A model generated the notes under the pieces. That model did not search any database. It was given only the letters and a program-made list of their open reading frames with translations, and was not told where the DNA came from. 45,738 bases of DNA from an uncultured Saprospiraceae bacterium. GTDB lineage: Bacteria > Bacteroidota > Bacteroidia > Chitinophagales > Saprospiraceae. Below are positions 1 to 8,525 of this stretch, in pieces (positions within the stretch are counted from its first letter, which is position 1; the number at the start of each line of letters is the position of its first letter). Location: assembly GCA_937139495.1 (NCBI GenBank), contig CAKZQC010000005.1, forward strand, positions 1 through 45,738. The letters are read 5' to 3'. Both the position numbers and the translations under genes were made by a program.

Positions 1-5
1 GGAAC

Positions 6-34
6 CCCTTGAAGTTTAAACGTATTTTCAAGGG
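6..34. repeat. Inverted repeat at the window edge
   Basis: CCCTTGAA (6-13) pairs with TTCAAGGG (27-34) across a loop that contains the palindrome GTTTAAAC (14-21). It lies downstream of the 158-820 gene, but no T-run follows it on that strand, so I do not call it a terminator. The rest of 1-157 shows nothing I can identify. Confidence 0.35.
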
Positions 35-157
35 ATAGTATTTGCTTGTTCTCCATAATGCCCACATTTTCAGTAGGTTTGGTTCTTGAGAAAGACTAGA
101 ACAAATCTTTTCTTAATTCAAAACTCAAACTGTTCTTGTGCAACATCAGTTAGTTAG

Positions 158-820
158 TTACTCTGAAGGCAAGCCTACCACTCGGTCATAATAACGTTGA
201 AGTCGGTTATCGAGCTTCACGACAGCTTTACGAGCCGCAGGCGTATTGATATTGTTGACCCACGAGGCACGCAAGGGAGCGTAGTAAGGAAACGGCTCAT
301 CTAGTTTGTGTTCCAAGGCTCTGAGTACAAGTACATCAAAAGGAAAATCACCACTTTTGACTCGATAGTTGACCATAAAAATAGGCACATCGGCAGGAAT
401 TGTAATAGTGCTGTCTAGTTCTCTTTGTTCATTGACAAAAATACCATTGGTCGCACCACTTTGTAGCACTTTGGTACTGGTGTCATACATGACATAAACA
501 GGACAAAAGTCGAAAGAATCTAGGAACATTTCGCTTATCGCAACATTAAATTCATCACGTTTTTGGAGTGTTGCCGCCAATATTTTTTCGTAGCGTTTCT
601 TCTGGTTCGGTTTTATTTGGGAGCTATTGATGGTACTCTCCAATGCTTGTATTTTTCGATGATTCGTTTTGAGACGTACCACCAAGATACCCTCTTTAAA
701 ATCCTTGATAGACTGCTCAGCTAAGGCTCTTTTTTCTTTTGGCAATACCATATCAGGACGTTGAGCAGCAGCATGGTGGAGGTATCCTATTCCCAATAGG
801 ATTAGTAATAAATATTTCAT
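158..820 (-). CDS. Secreted protein of unknown function
   Basis: 220 aa. The first 20 residues form a clear signal peptide (MKYLLLILLGIGYLHHAAAQ), so the product is exported to the periplasm or outer surface. Residues about 30-95 are rich in Lys, Glu and Gln and look helical; the second half is mixed alpha/beta. There is one Cys (in FDFCPVYVMYDTS) and no lipobox. I do not recognise the family and see no catalytic motif. The start is the ATG at 820, directly followed by the signal peptide. It is divergent from the moxR operon and stands alone on its strand. Function unassigned. Confidence 0.75.
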   Translation of the reverse strand: MKYLLLILLGIGYLHHAAAQRPDMVLPKEKRALAEQSIKDFKEGILVVRLKTNHRKIQALESTINSSQIKPNQKKRYEKILAATLQKRDEFNVAISEMFLDSFDFCPVYVMYDTSTKVLQSGATNGIFVNEQRELDSTITIPADVPIFMVNYRVKSGDFPFDVLVLRALEHKLDEPFPYYAPLRASWVNNINTPAARKAVVKLDNRLQRYYDRVVGLPSE

Positions 821-1158
821 ATTGACTAATGATTTTTTTGGTTAACAACAATAGACCCCATCAATTGATATTCCGACAAGGATCTAATAAAATAAAGAGG
901 GAACAGAAGGTTAGTAATTCGTGAGCAAAGCTAGCTAAGTCTAATTACAAACACCAAGAATTACACCAAAAAATGTCCTTATTAAAGGTTTTTTAAGACA
1001 TTATCTAGTCATTTTCTGTTCCAAAATGACTACTTTTGCAGCCCATGTTATTCTAGAACTAACTTAGTGACAAGCTCTTATTTCTAGCATAGCTGTTTTG
1101 GCTCTATTTAGAACCGATTTATTTTTGATTGTCTCATACTTATTTTTCGATATAACTT
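821..1158. other. Divergent intergenic region upstream of the moxR-bat operon
   Basis: 338 bp, AT-rich, between two divergently transcribed genes. The only recognisable element is one match to the Bacteroidota -7 box on the plus strand (1031-1038). I see no convincing hairpin, small ORF or RNA gene. Confidence 0.5.
1031..1038 (+). promoter_or_regulatory. Candidate -7 box for the moxR-bat operon
   Basis: TACTTTTG matches the Bacteroidota consensus TAnnTTTG. It lies about 120 bases before the moxR start. No clear TTG is present at the usual -33 distance, so the call rests on one box and on position. Confidence 0.35.
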
Positions 1159-2154
1159 ATGCAAACATCTGCCGATATTCAAGCGCTCAATGAGCGAATT
1201 GCTCACGAGAGTCGTGTAATAGTCCGTTTAATGAACGAAACGTCCAAAGTAATTATTGGGCAAGAATACATGATGCAGCGCTTAATGATTGGGCTGTTGA
1301 GCAGAGGACATATTTTGTTGGAAGGTTTGCCGGGACTGGCAAAAACATTGGCAATCAATACCTTGGCTAAAGCGATTGATGCTGACTTTCAGCGGATTCA
1401 ATTTACGCCTGACTTGTTGCCTGCCGATATTGTCGGTACGATGATTTATAACCCAGCGAGCAATGAATTTACCGTAAGGAAAGGACCTGTCTTCTCCAAC
1501 TTTGTATTGGCAGATGAAATCAATAGAGCTCCTGCCAAGGTACAATCTGCCTTGCTGGAAGCAATGCAAGAACGTCAAGTTACGATTGGCGACCAAAGTT
1601 ACAAACTACAAGAACCCTTCTTGGTATTGGCTACACAGAATCCAGTAGAACAAGAAGGAACTTATCCATTGCCAGAGGCACAGACAGACCGTTTTATGCT
1701 CAAAGCTTCGATCACTTATCCGACCAAAGAGGACGAAAGAGCGATTATGCGATTGAATATGCAAGGAGCTTTTGAGAAAGTGCAGCCTGTGGCAACGATT
1801 CAGGATATCATGACGGCACGCCAAACGGTACGAGAAGTACACATGGCAGAAAGTATAGAGCAGTACATTTTAGATATTGTCTTCGCTACTCGCTTTCCGA
1901 GTGAGCACGGACTCAAAGAATTGGCTCCGCTCATTTCGTTTGGTGGGTCGCCTCGTGCAAGTATCAATATGGCATTGGCTGCCAAAGCACAAGCCTACCT
2001 AAACGGTCGTGGATTTATTATCCCCGAAGATATTCGCAGCATTGCCAAAGATGTTTTGCGTCATCGTATTGGCTTGACCTACGAGGCACAAGCCGAAAAT
2101 ATCACGAGTGAAGCGATTGTAGATAAAGTATTGAATACCATTCAAATTCCATAA
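1159..2154 (+). CDS. moxR: MoxR-family AAA+ ATPase
   Basis: 331 aa, the usual length of the family. Walker A is GLPGLAKT (56-63), Walker B is VLADE with D119-E120, and the family-specific run after it (INRAPAKVQSALLEAM) and the sensor-1 region (LATQNPVEQEGTYPLPEAQ) are intact. A C-terminal lid domain follows from about residue 220. MoxR proteins act as cytoplasmic ATP-driven chaperones, usually with VWA-domain partners; here a DUF58 protein and BatA/BatB are encoded downstream in the same operon. It is the first gene of an eight-gene run and only 13 bases separate it from the next gene. Family assignment is firm; the client protein is unknown. Confidence 0.95.
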   Translation: MQTSADIQALNERIAHESRVIVRLMNETSKVIIGQEYMMQRLMIGLLSRGHILLEGLPGLAKTLAINTLAKAIDADFQRIQFTPDLLPADIVGTMIYNPASNEFTVRKGPVFSNFVLADEINRAPAKVQSALLEAMQERQVTIGDQSYKLQEPFLVLATQNPVEQEGTYPLPEAQTDRFMLKASITYPTKEDERAIMRLNMQGAFEKVQPVATIQDIMTARQTVREVHMAESIEQYILDIVFATRFPSEHGLKELAPLISFGGSPRASINMALAAKAQAYLNGRGFIIPEDIRSIAKDVLRHRIGLTYEAQAENITSEAIVDKVLNTIQIP

Positions 2155-2167
2155 ATCAACTCGACCG

Positions 2168-2719
2168 ATGATTGGGCAACAACATTTTGTACTCAAAGAT
2201 GGCACGCCACTTTTGGTGCGTGAAGTTACCTACTACGACGCTTCTTGGCTCAACCAATTGGCACGCGCTATTTTTGGCTCAACCGACCAAGTATTGACGC
2301 TGCCCGAGGAGTTTGAATCAAGCAGTAGTTTAGCAGCTCAAACCAAACGCATTGAGCATTACCTACAGCAGGAAGGCAAATGTATTTTGGTAGCCGAGGC
2401 GAATGGCAAACTTATCGGAACTTTAGATTTTTGGAATGGCAATAAGCAGAAAATAGCTCATACAGGAGAGTTTGGAATGGGTGTGCATTTAGATTTTCGC
2501 AATAAAGGCGTAGGCAAGTGCTTGCTAACTGTATTGCTGGATTGGGCAAGGCAGAGTACCTTAATAGAAAAAGTAAAGTTAGGCGTTTTTGCAAGCAACA
2601 CGACTGCGATTCACCTCTACCAATCTATGGGTTTTGTGGAAGAAGGCAGAAGCGTAGCCGAAGTCAAAACTGTCGAAGGAGATTATATTGATATTATAGA
2701 AATGTACCAAAAAGTATAG
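2168..2719 (+). CDS. GNAT-family N-acetyltransferase
   Basis: 183 aa. The acetyl-CoA-binding motif A is visible as FRNKGVGKCLL, preceded by the strand FGMGVHLDF and followed by VKLGVFASNTTAIHLYQSMGF, the usual beta5-alpha4 end of GNAT enzymes, and then FVEEGRSVAEVK. It should transfer an acetyl group from acetyl-CoA to an amine in the cytoplasm. The overall look is that of the RimJ/RimL or phosphinothricin-acetyltransferase-like branches, but the substrate cannot be read. The gene is embedded in the moxR-bat operon, 13 bases after moxR and 4 bases before the next gene, so it is probably co-transcribed. An acetyltransferase is not a standard member of this operon. Confidence 0.88.
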   Translation: MIGQQHFVLKDGTPLLVREVTYYDASWLNQLARAIFGSTDQVLTLPEEFESSSSLAAQTKRIEHYLQQEGKCILVAEANGKLIGTLDFWNGNKQKIAHTGEFGMGVHLDFRNKGVGKCLLTVLLDWARQSTLIEKVKLGVFASNTTAIHLYQSMGFVEEGRSVAEVKTVEGDYIDIIEMYQKV

Positions 2720-2723
2720 CGAA

Positions 2724-3428
2724 ATGATGCCCGAAGACTTACAAGAGGAGTTAAATCAACTAGAAAAATATAATAGCCCAATGGCTATTTTCAAAAAAGC
2801 ACTTTCATCATTCAAAATTGTGCTGCTGATTGTATTAGGCGTTTTAGCCAACTGGATACTCGCCCTTATTTTTGTAGTAAGTGGTGCTGGCGGCAATGGT
2901 GTATTGGGTGCTATTATCCCATTGGTTTTGTTTATCGTTGCTTTTCCAGCAATCTATCTTATTTTGGCGTTTTTGTACGGCAAGGGATTGGTCGTATGGG
3001 AAGCCTACAACAGTGCTATCAAACCACTGATTGGCAGAATACTCGGCAGTATTTTCAATCGATTTGTATCGGACGAAAGTACTGGTAGTGGTAGAAATAG
3101 CCTCCAAGAACAACAACAAATAAAAGATGAGGAAGATGCCTTGCTCAATGCCGAAATGGAAGAGAAAACAAAAGGATTGATGGACAAACTCCCTGAATTT
3201 ATCAGTTCTCGCTTGCATTTAGTAACCACTATCAAAGAAATTGTACGAAATATAAAATTACAAAAACGCAGTGGATTGGCTGCGGATCAAATAAAATCAA
3301 AAGCGATGTCTATGTTGTTTGAAGCATTAGATCGCCAACTAGATGGCATTGTTTCGCCTCCTTCTGCCCTACCATTTTATATAGCATTGGGTATCAATCT
3401 AGCTTTTTTTGTTTACATAACACTTTAG
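2724..3428 (+). CDS. Membrane protein, first of a tandem paralogous pair
   Basis: 234 aa. Hydrophobic segments lie at about 30-55, 62-92 and 215-233; between the second and third is a long charged domain, rich in Glu and Lys. It shares an architecture and motifs with the next gene: FKKALSS or LKKALSS near the start, NWxLAL, FPAxYL, YGxGLxxWEAY, KLPxFI and KxKAMxxxFEALDxQ. The pair must come from a duplication. I do not recognise the family. The start is the ATG at 2724; a second Met follows directly. It lies 4 bases after the acetyltransferase and 3 bases before its paralogue, within the moxR-bat operon, so a membrane-linked role with the MoxR/DUF58/Bat proteins is the inference from context. 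Confidence 0.85.
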   Translation: MMPEDLQEELNQLEKYNSPMAIFKKALSSFKIVLLIVLGVLANWILALIFVVSGAGGNGVLGAIIPLVLFIVAFPAIYLILAFLYGKGLVVWEAYNSAIKPLIGRILGSIFNRFVSDESTGSGRNSLQEQQQIKDEEDALLNAEMEEKTKGLMDKLPEFISSRLHLVTTIKEIVRNIKLQKRSGLAADQIKSKAMSMLFEALDRQLDGIVSPPSALPFYIALGINLAFFVYITL

Positions 3429-3431
3429 CGT

Positions 3432-4103
3432 ATGCCTCAGATTAGCCCAACGACTGCACAAGAAGTACAACAACTTCGATCATTCAAAAACCCTTGGCAG
3501 CTGCTCAAAAAAGCATTGTCTTCGGTATTGATTCTATTGATGATTGCCTCTGGCTTCCTCATCAATTGGGTGTTGGCTTTGGTCTATGCTATTGGTCATT
3601 TTAGTGGTACTGGTTGGGGTTGGTATTTGTTGAGTTTGGTCGCTATGCTGACCATTTTCCCAGCAGGTTATTTGTTGGCCGCTTATTGGTATGGACAAGG
3701 TTTGTTATTTTGGGAGGCGTATAGAGAAGTTATTCGCCCTACTGCTGCTAAGATTTTTGCGGGAACGCTAGACAAAATGCTTGTGCAAGCCGAACAGGAA
3801 GGAGAAGAAGCTACCGAAAGTGAGATTGTTGCCGAGCTAGAAAATAGAAGTAAACACTTTGTAGAAAAATTGCCCGATTTCATTCGAGCTTATTTTCAAG
3901 TATTTATTACAGGCAAAGATGTGGTGCAATTGATAAAAAAACAACGTGCTGCTGGAGCAGACAAAGAGGCCGTAAAAAACAAAGCCATGCTCAGTATGTT
4001 TGAAGCATTAGATTTGCAAATAGCCGAAATTATTGAGCCTTCTTTTATTCCTTTTGGAATAGTGGCAGGCACCAATTTATTGACGCTTTATTTTATATTT
4101 TAA
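3432..4103 (+). CDS. Membrane protein, second of a tandem paralogous pair
   Basis: 223 aa. Same plan as the preceding protein: two hydrophobic segments (about 28-50 and 58-88), a charged middle domain (Glu-rich around 115-140), and a C-terminal hydrophobic stretch (about 203-222) ending the protein. The shared motifs NWVLAL, FPAGYLLAAYWYGQG, FWEAY, KLPDFI and KNKAM..MFEALDLQ are easily aligned. No enzyme motif is visible. The spacing of 3 bases from its paralogue points to translational coupling, perhaps so that both are made in equal amounts and form a hetero-oligomer (inference). It is followed by a 77-base gap, the longest inside the operon. Confidence 0.85.
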   Translation: MPQISPTTAQEVQQLRSFKNPWQLLKKALSSVLILLMIASGFLINWVLALVYAIGHFSGTGWGWYLLSLVAMLTIFPAGYLLAAYWYGQGLLFWEAYREVIRPTAAKIFAGTLDKMLVQAEQEGEEATESEIVAELENRSKHFVEKLPDFIRAYFQVFITGKDVVQLIKKQRAAGADKEAVKNKAMLSMFEALDLQIAEIIEPSFIPFGIVAGTNLLTLYFIF

Positions 4104-4180
4104 TAGCTGGTGTTTGCTAGGAGCTTTTTAGTTTTTTGCCGACTGGCAATAAAGAAAAAAACAACGAACCATATATAATT

Positions 4181-5044
4181 ATGACAACCAAAGAATTGCT
4201 AAAAAAAGTCCGTAAGATAGAACTCAAAGCAAAGGGGCTATCCAATCAGGTTTTTTCGGGTGCTTACAAGACGGCGTTCAAGGGCAAAGGTATGTCGTTT
4301 AGTGAGGTGCGTGCTTACCAATATGGCGACGATGTGCGCAATATCGACTGGAACGTAACCGCTCGTACCAACGAGCCACACGTCAAGGTGTTTGAGGAAG
4401 AACGAGAGTTGACCTTCATGCTGCTGATAGATGTCAGTGGCTCGGCTTATTTTGGTACTACCCAACAAACTAAAAATGAAATAGCGGTCGAAATAGCAGC
4501 TACGCTGGCTTTTTCGGCAGTCATCAACAATGATAAAGTAGGAGCGATTTTCTTTTCGGACAAGGTCGAAAAATTTATTCCACCCAAGAAAGGCAAACCG
4601 CATATCATGCGCATTTTGCAACAGCTCATTACGATAGAGCCTAAGTTTGTAGAAAGTGATTTGACACCTGCCTTGAAGTACTTGACAGGAATCATCAGAA
4701 AGAAGTGTACGGCATTTGTGTTGTCCGATTTTATGATGCAAGACTATGACAATGCCCTAAAGTTGACGGCAAGTCGGCACGATACCATTGGGATTCATAT
4801 TTATGACCCGCTCGAAGTAGAGCTGCCCAATGTAGGACTATTGCCTGTGATAGATGTCGAAACAGGACAAACCAACTGGATAGACACCAGCGACCAAGTG
4901 ACACGCTTGCGCTACCACGAATCGTACACAAAAAACAAAGACTATTTTCGTCAAACCTTCTTGCGAGGAGGAGCAGATGTATTGAGCTTGGCAACGAATG
5001 AACCTTATTTAATCCCATTAATCAAATTTTTCAAACAGAGATAG
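4181..5044 (+). CDS. DUF58-domain protein (VWA-like), MoxR partner
   Basis: 287 aa from the ATG at 4181. A TTG at 4136 would add 15 residues, but those are low-complexity and lie before the conserved N-terminus (TTKELLKKVRKIELKAKGLS), so I reject it. The DUF58 signature is at about 35-62 (GKGMSFSEVRAYQYGDD followed by RNIDWNVTAR), and a VWA-type metal site appears as IDVSGS (83-88). No membrane segment is present, so it should be cytoplasmic. DUF58 proteins are almost always encoded next to moxR and are thought to be adaptors or partners of the ATPase. The stop codon overlaps the next start by one base. Confidence 0.92.
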   Translation: MTTKELLKKVRKIELKAKGLSNQVFSGAYKTAFKGKGMSFSEVRAYQYGDDVRNIDWNVTARTNEPHVKVFEEERELTFMLLIDVSGSAYFGTTQQTKNEIAVEIAATLAFSAVINNDKVGAIFFSDKVEKFIPPKKGKPHIMRILQQLITIEPKFVESDLTPALKYLTGIIRKKCTAFVLSDFMMQDYDNALKLTASRHDTIGIHIYDPLEVELPNVGLLPVIDVETGQTNWIDTSDQVTRLRYHESYTKNKDYFRQTFLRGGADVLSLATNEPYLIPLIKFFKQR

Positions 5045-6006
5045 TGCAAAAATATTGCTACATAGTTGGTTTATTTTGGTTGTTGTGGCTGCTGCCCAAT
5101 ACGCCCCTATTGGCACAAGGACAGGTCAATATATTGGTCGATAATACCAATTTTTTGATTGGTGATTACTTGGATTTGCAAGTAGTGGTCAATGTACCCA
5201 AAGGCAAGCAGCTCAGGGCAACCGCCGATATTAGCTCCGTACTTGATGAGGCAGGGCTAGAGGTCGTGGATATGGCTGCTATACAGCAACAAGAAGGAGC
5301 CAGCTCAACCGCATTCAAACAAAATATAACGGTACGAGCGTGGGAACCCAAGGTATATCAATTGCCCAAATTGACGTATTATTATGTGCAAGGAGGCGAT
5401 ACCTTTCGGGTGCATTCACTACCGCTACAGCTAGAAGCTAAGGCACCGCAAGTGACAGGTGATTCTGTTTTTGTGGCGGACATCAAGCCACTGATTGCCG
5501 AGAAACCTAACTTTTGGGATAGCCTAGTTGCTTTTTTTCTCAATCGTTTTGTACTAGCCTTTTTGATTCTACTCTTTATTGGTATTATTGGTTTCGCTAT
5601 TCGATATTGGTGGGCACGCCGTACAGCCCAAGAAGATAAAATAACACCTGAAGCTTGGGCTAGAGAACAACTGGAATTATTGCAAGCCAAAAAACTTTGG
5701 CAACAAGGTGATTTTCAGAAATTCCATACTGAAGTATCCTATATTTTGCGGGTTTATGTCAGAGGTAGATTTGGCGTCAAAGCGTTGGAGCTGCCGATAC
5801 AAGAAGTATTGCCACAGATAAAGAAAAGTAGCTTTATGAATCCAGTGTTGTATGACCAATTATTGACGGTACTCCAGCATGCTGACCTCATCAAATTTGC
5901 GAAAGCGTCGCCTTTGGAAATAGCCAATAAAGAAGCTATGGAGGTAAGTTATTTGCTAATAGAAACCGTAGAAAAGCAATTGGCAGCAAAGCTGAAACAA
6001 AAATAA
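5044..6006 (+). CDS. BatD/DUF4381-like membrane protein of the bat operon
   Basis: 320 aa, starting with GTG at 5044, whose G is the last base of the preceding TAG stop; this overlap favours the start, as does the signal peptide right after it (LFWLLWLLPNTPLLAQG). Residues 25-135 are a beta-rich periplasmic domain like the BatD N-terminus, a membrane segment lies at about 162-188 (FVLAFLILLFIGIIGFAIRYWW), and a cytoplasmic helical domain (about 200-318) resembles DUF4381, with the FHTEVSYILRVYVRGRFG stretch. Such proteins accompany BatA/BatB in the envelope. It is shorter than classical BatD proteins. Exact family name uncertain; place in the operon is not. Confidence 0.8.
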   Translation: MQKYCYIVGLFWLLWLLPNTPLLAQGQVNILVDNTNFLIGDYLDLQVVVNVPKGKQLRATADISSVLDEAGLEVVDMAAIQQQEGASSTAFKQNITVRAWEPKVYQLPKLTYYYVQGGDTFRVHSLPLQLEAKAPQVTGDSVFVADIKPLIAEKPNFWDSLVAFFLNRFVLAFLILLFIGIIGFAIRYWWARRTAQEDKITPEAWAREQLELLQAKKLWQQGDFQKFHTEVSYILRVYVRGRFGVKALELPIQEVLPQIKKSSFMNPVLYDQLLTVLQHADLIKFAKASPLEIANKEAMEVSYLLIETVEKQLAAKLKQK

Positions 6007-6009
6007 ATT

Positions 6010-7011
6010 ATGACAATTGGAAATATAGAACTCGCTTCTCCTTGGTGGTTGTTGGCACTTTTGCTACTGCCTATACTGGTGCGTTGGTATCAGCTGCGGC
6101 AGGCAAAGTATTTCCCTACTGTTGGTTTATCGACTACTCAAGGACTACAAGGCTCCACTAGCTGGAAAGTAACCGCTCGACCTATCGTTCCACTACTCCA
6201 TCTACTAGCAGTGGCTAGTTTGATTGTAGCGATGGCTCGACCTAGAGCGGTGTTGCAGAACGAAGATATTACAGCAGAAGGCATTGATATTATGTTAGCC
6301 ATCGACGTATCGACGTCGATGCTGGCACGAGATTTTGCACCCGATCGCCTAGAAGCTTCCAAAAAAGTAGCGGCAGATTTTGTATCCGAACGCCCCTACG
6401 ACCGTATTGGGTTGGTGGTATTTGCTGGCGAGAGCTTTACGCAATGTCCACTCACGACTGACCACAGTGTACTGAATATGTTTTTGGGCAATATCCAATG
6501 CGGACTCATCGAAAATGGCACCGCCATCGGCATGGGTCTAGCCAATTCGGTCGGTCGATTGAGCAAAAGTAAGAGCAAAAGTAAAATTGTAATACTCCTC
6601 ACCGATGGGGTCAATAATACAGGACATACGCAGCCGATGCAAGCCGCTGATGCTGCCAAAAAAACAGGGGTCAAAGTTTATACGATTGGCGTGGGTACAC
6701 AAGGTCACGCTCGACAACCTACTAGCAAACTCCCTGGAGGTGGTTTTCTGTATGGTTGGGCTCCCGTAGAAATCGACGAGTACCTGCTCCAACAAATATC
6801 CAAAGAAACAGGTGGTCAGTATTTTCGGGCAACCGACATGGAAGAATTGCGCAATATTTATGCACAAATCGACCAACTCGAAAAAACAGAAATCGAAACG
6901 ACGACCATCAAACGATACAAAGAGTTATTCCATTTTTGGGTCATGTTGGCTATATTCCTAGTCATATTAGAGCTTATTTTAGTCAATACTATCTTCAAAA
7001 CTATTGTATAA
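6010..7011 (+). CDS. batA: BatA, VWA-domain aerotolerance protein
   Basis: 333 aa. The N-terminal 80 residues are the BatA-type membrane segment pair (ASPWWLLALLLLPILVRWY and the second at about 60-78). A VWA domain follows with a complete MIDAS start, D99-x-S101-x-S103 (AIDVSTSM), a second-site Thr in FTQCPLTTDHS, and the third site ILLTDGVNNTG. A C-terminal membrane helix (about 310-330) ends the protein. Bat proteins were first linked to aerotolerance in Bacteroides; their mechanism is not settled. It lies 3 bases after the BatD-like gene and 0 bases before batB. Confidence 0.92.
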   Translation: MTIGNIELASPWWLLALLLLPILVRWYQLRQAKYFPTVGLSTTQGLQGSTSWKVTARPIVPLLHLLAVASLIVAMARPRAVLQNEDITAEGIDIMLAIDVSTSMLARDFAPDRLEASKKVAADFVSERPYDRIGLVVFAGESFTQCPLTTDHSVLNMFLGNIQCGLIENGTAIGMGLANSVGRLSKSKSKSKIVILLTDGVNNTGHTQPMQAADAAKKTGVKVYTIGVGTQGHARQPTSKLPGGGFLYGWAPVEIDEYLLQQISKETGGQYFRATDMEELRNIYAQIDQLEKTEIETTTIKRYKELFHFWVMLAIFLVILELILVNTIFKTIV

Positions 7012-8022
7012 ATGCTACACTTAGAACAACCAGCATACCTTTGGCTACTCTTGGGTGTCCCTGTATTTATTCTACTTTTTTGGTTAGTCAGTCGCCAGAT
7101 TGCACAGCAGCGCCAACAGTTTGGTGCCATGATTGGGCTGGCTCGATTGGCACCTGAAGTTTCGACCACTAAGCGACCTTTCAAGTTTGGGCTCTTATTA
7201 TTGGGCTATGTTTTTTTGGTATTGGCACTCGCCAATCCGCAGATGGGGAGCAAGACACAATCTATTCAGCGACAAGGAGTAGATGTATTTATTGCGTTGG
7301 ATATTTCGAGTAGTATGTGGGCAGAAGATATCAAGCCCAACCGCATGGAGCGTGCCAGACAGTTGGCTCAAAAGATCGTACAATCTCTAAAAGGTGACCG
7401 CATCGGATTGATTCTCTTTGCAGGGCAAGCCTACTTGCAAATGCCGTTGACAGTCGATTATGCTGCCGCAGAAATGTTTGTGCGCACTGCTAGTCCAGAC
7501 CTAGAAATAACGCAAGGTACCGCCATAGAAAAAGCCATTGATTTGGTGGTAGAATTGGGCGAACAAGACGACAAGCCCAATCAACGAGCAATTGTAGTCA
7601 TTACGGATGGCGAAAATCATAATCCAGCAGCGGTTACGGCTGCACGTGATGCCAAAGAAAAAGGGATTACGACTTATCTAGTGGGGGCAGGAACTACGGC
7701 AGGCGCTCCTATTCCAGTCGAAGAATACGGAAGAAGACAATACAAGCTCGACAAACAAGGCAATGTCGTACAGAGCAAGATGAATTTGACGATGTTGCAG
7801 GCGATTGCCGATGCAGGAGGAGGACAACTAATGGACATCAGTCAACCAGATAAAGCGATTAGTCAATTGCGCCAGCAGTTTTCTAAATTAGAGAAGTCTG
7901 AATTTGAAAATCAGAATTTTGATATATATGATACCTACTACCAATATTTTGTAGTTATTGCCCTTTTCCTACTATTGGTTGAATTCTTGGTTGGCTACCA
8001 ACGCAATAAATGGTTGCGCTAG
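7012..8022 (+). CDS. batB: BatB, VWA-domain aerotolerance protein
   Basis: 336 aa, starting directly after the batA stop. Membrane helices at about 8-28 and 58-76 frame the N-terminus; the VWA domain has the MIDAS D97-x-S99-x-S101 (ALDISSSMWAEDIKPNRME), the LQMPLTVDYAAAEMF segment and VVITDGENHNPAA. A last membrane helix lies at about 312-330. The product is a paralogue of BatA and probably forms a membrane complex with it. In many Bacteroidota batB is followed by TPR proteins (batC/batE) and a long batD; here none follows, and the operon ends. Confidence 0.92.
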   Translation: MLHLEQPAYLWLLLGVPVFILLFWLVSRQIAQQRQQFGAMIGLARLAPEVSTTKRPFKFGLLLLGYVFLVLALANPQMGSKTQSIQRQGVDVFIALDISSSMWAEDIKPNRMERARQLAQKIVQSLKGDRIGLILFAGQAYLQMPLTVDYAAAEMFVRTASPDLEITQGTAIEKAIDLVVELGEQDDKPNQRAIVVITDGENHNPAAVTAARDAKEKGITTYLVGAGTTAGAPIPVEEYGRRQYKLDKQGNVVQSKMNLTMLQAIADAGGGQLMDISQPDKAISQLRQQFSKLEKSEFENQNFDIYDTYYQYFVVIALFLLLVEFLVGYQRNKWLR

Positions 8023-8525
8023 TGTTAACTTACCAATAATTGTATCTACAAAGTGAACTATTATTGCTACAATAATTTGTTGTTCTGCTATATTAGCTCT
8101 ACATTTAGATAATGTATTTATAGATAAAAAATAAAATATAGTCTTTCCTAGTATTCTTTGCCTACTTAAAATTTCACAAAAAAGAAAAGACTAGCCAATA
8201 TATGCTTTTTTTTTGTTTTAAATTATATTTTATTCGATTTTATGATTTATGCCCCTCCCCTAAAAGAATCACTACATAACCTACACTACTACACACCACA
8301 TCTATTACGCTAAAAAAATATCCTACAATAGTAAATTTCCCTATTTACTGCTGTATTTTTAATGCTTCCAGTATAGTGCTATTCGTACAGGAATAACTAT
8401 TCTAATAAAAAACTATCTGGAAGTCGATAGATGGGTGTAGAAATTTTTACCCTTGAAGTTATTTCAATATATAGCTACTTGTACTATTGGATAATCTTCC
8501 TGTATCATTGTTTCTATCATCTAAT
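8023..8525. other. Long AT-rich intergenic region before the giant surface protein
   Basis: About 500 bp without a credible gene. It is strongly AT-rich with T-runs (for example near 8200-8220). A short perfect hairpin (ATTATTG, CTA, CAATAAT, near 8059-8077) sits after batB but has only a weak T-rich tail, so it is at best a poor terminator. No exact TAnnTTTG box is seen on the plus strand. The transcript leader of the giant gene must start somewhere here. Confidence 0.45.

Noticed and set aside
4136..4180. TTG start for the DUF58 gene
   Set aside because: The added residues are Lys/Asn-rich and precede the conserved N-terminus; ATG at 4181 is better.
6756..7157. 133-aa plus-strand frame across the batA/batB junction
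   Set aside because: It is a shadow frame of two clear VWA proteins, with no start context and an Arg/Asn-rich sequence.
8136..8166. Promoter box upstream of the giant gene (TATTCTTTG-like)
   Set aside because: The spacing is one base too long for TAnnTTTG and there is no good upstream TTG.
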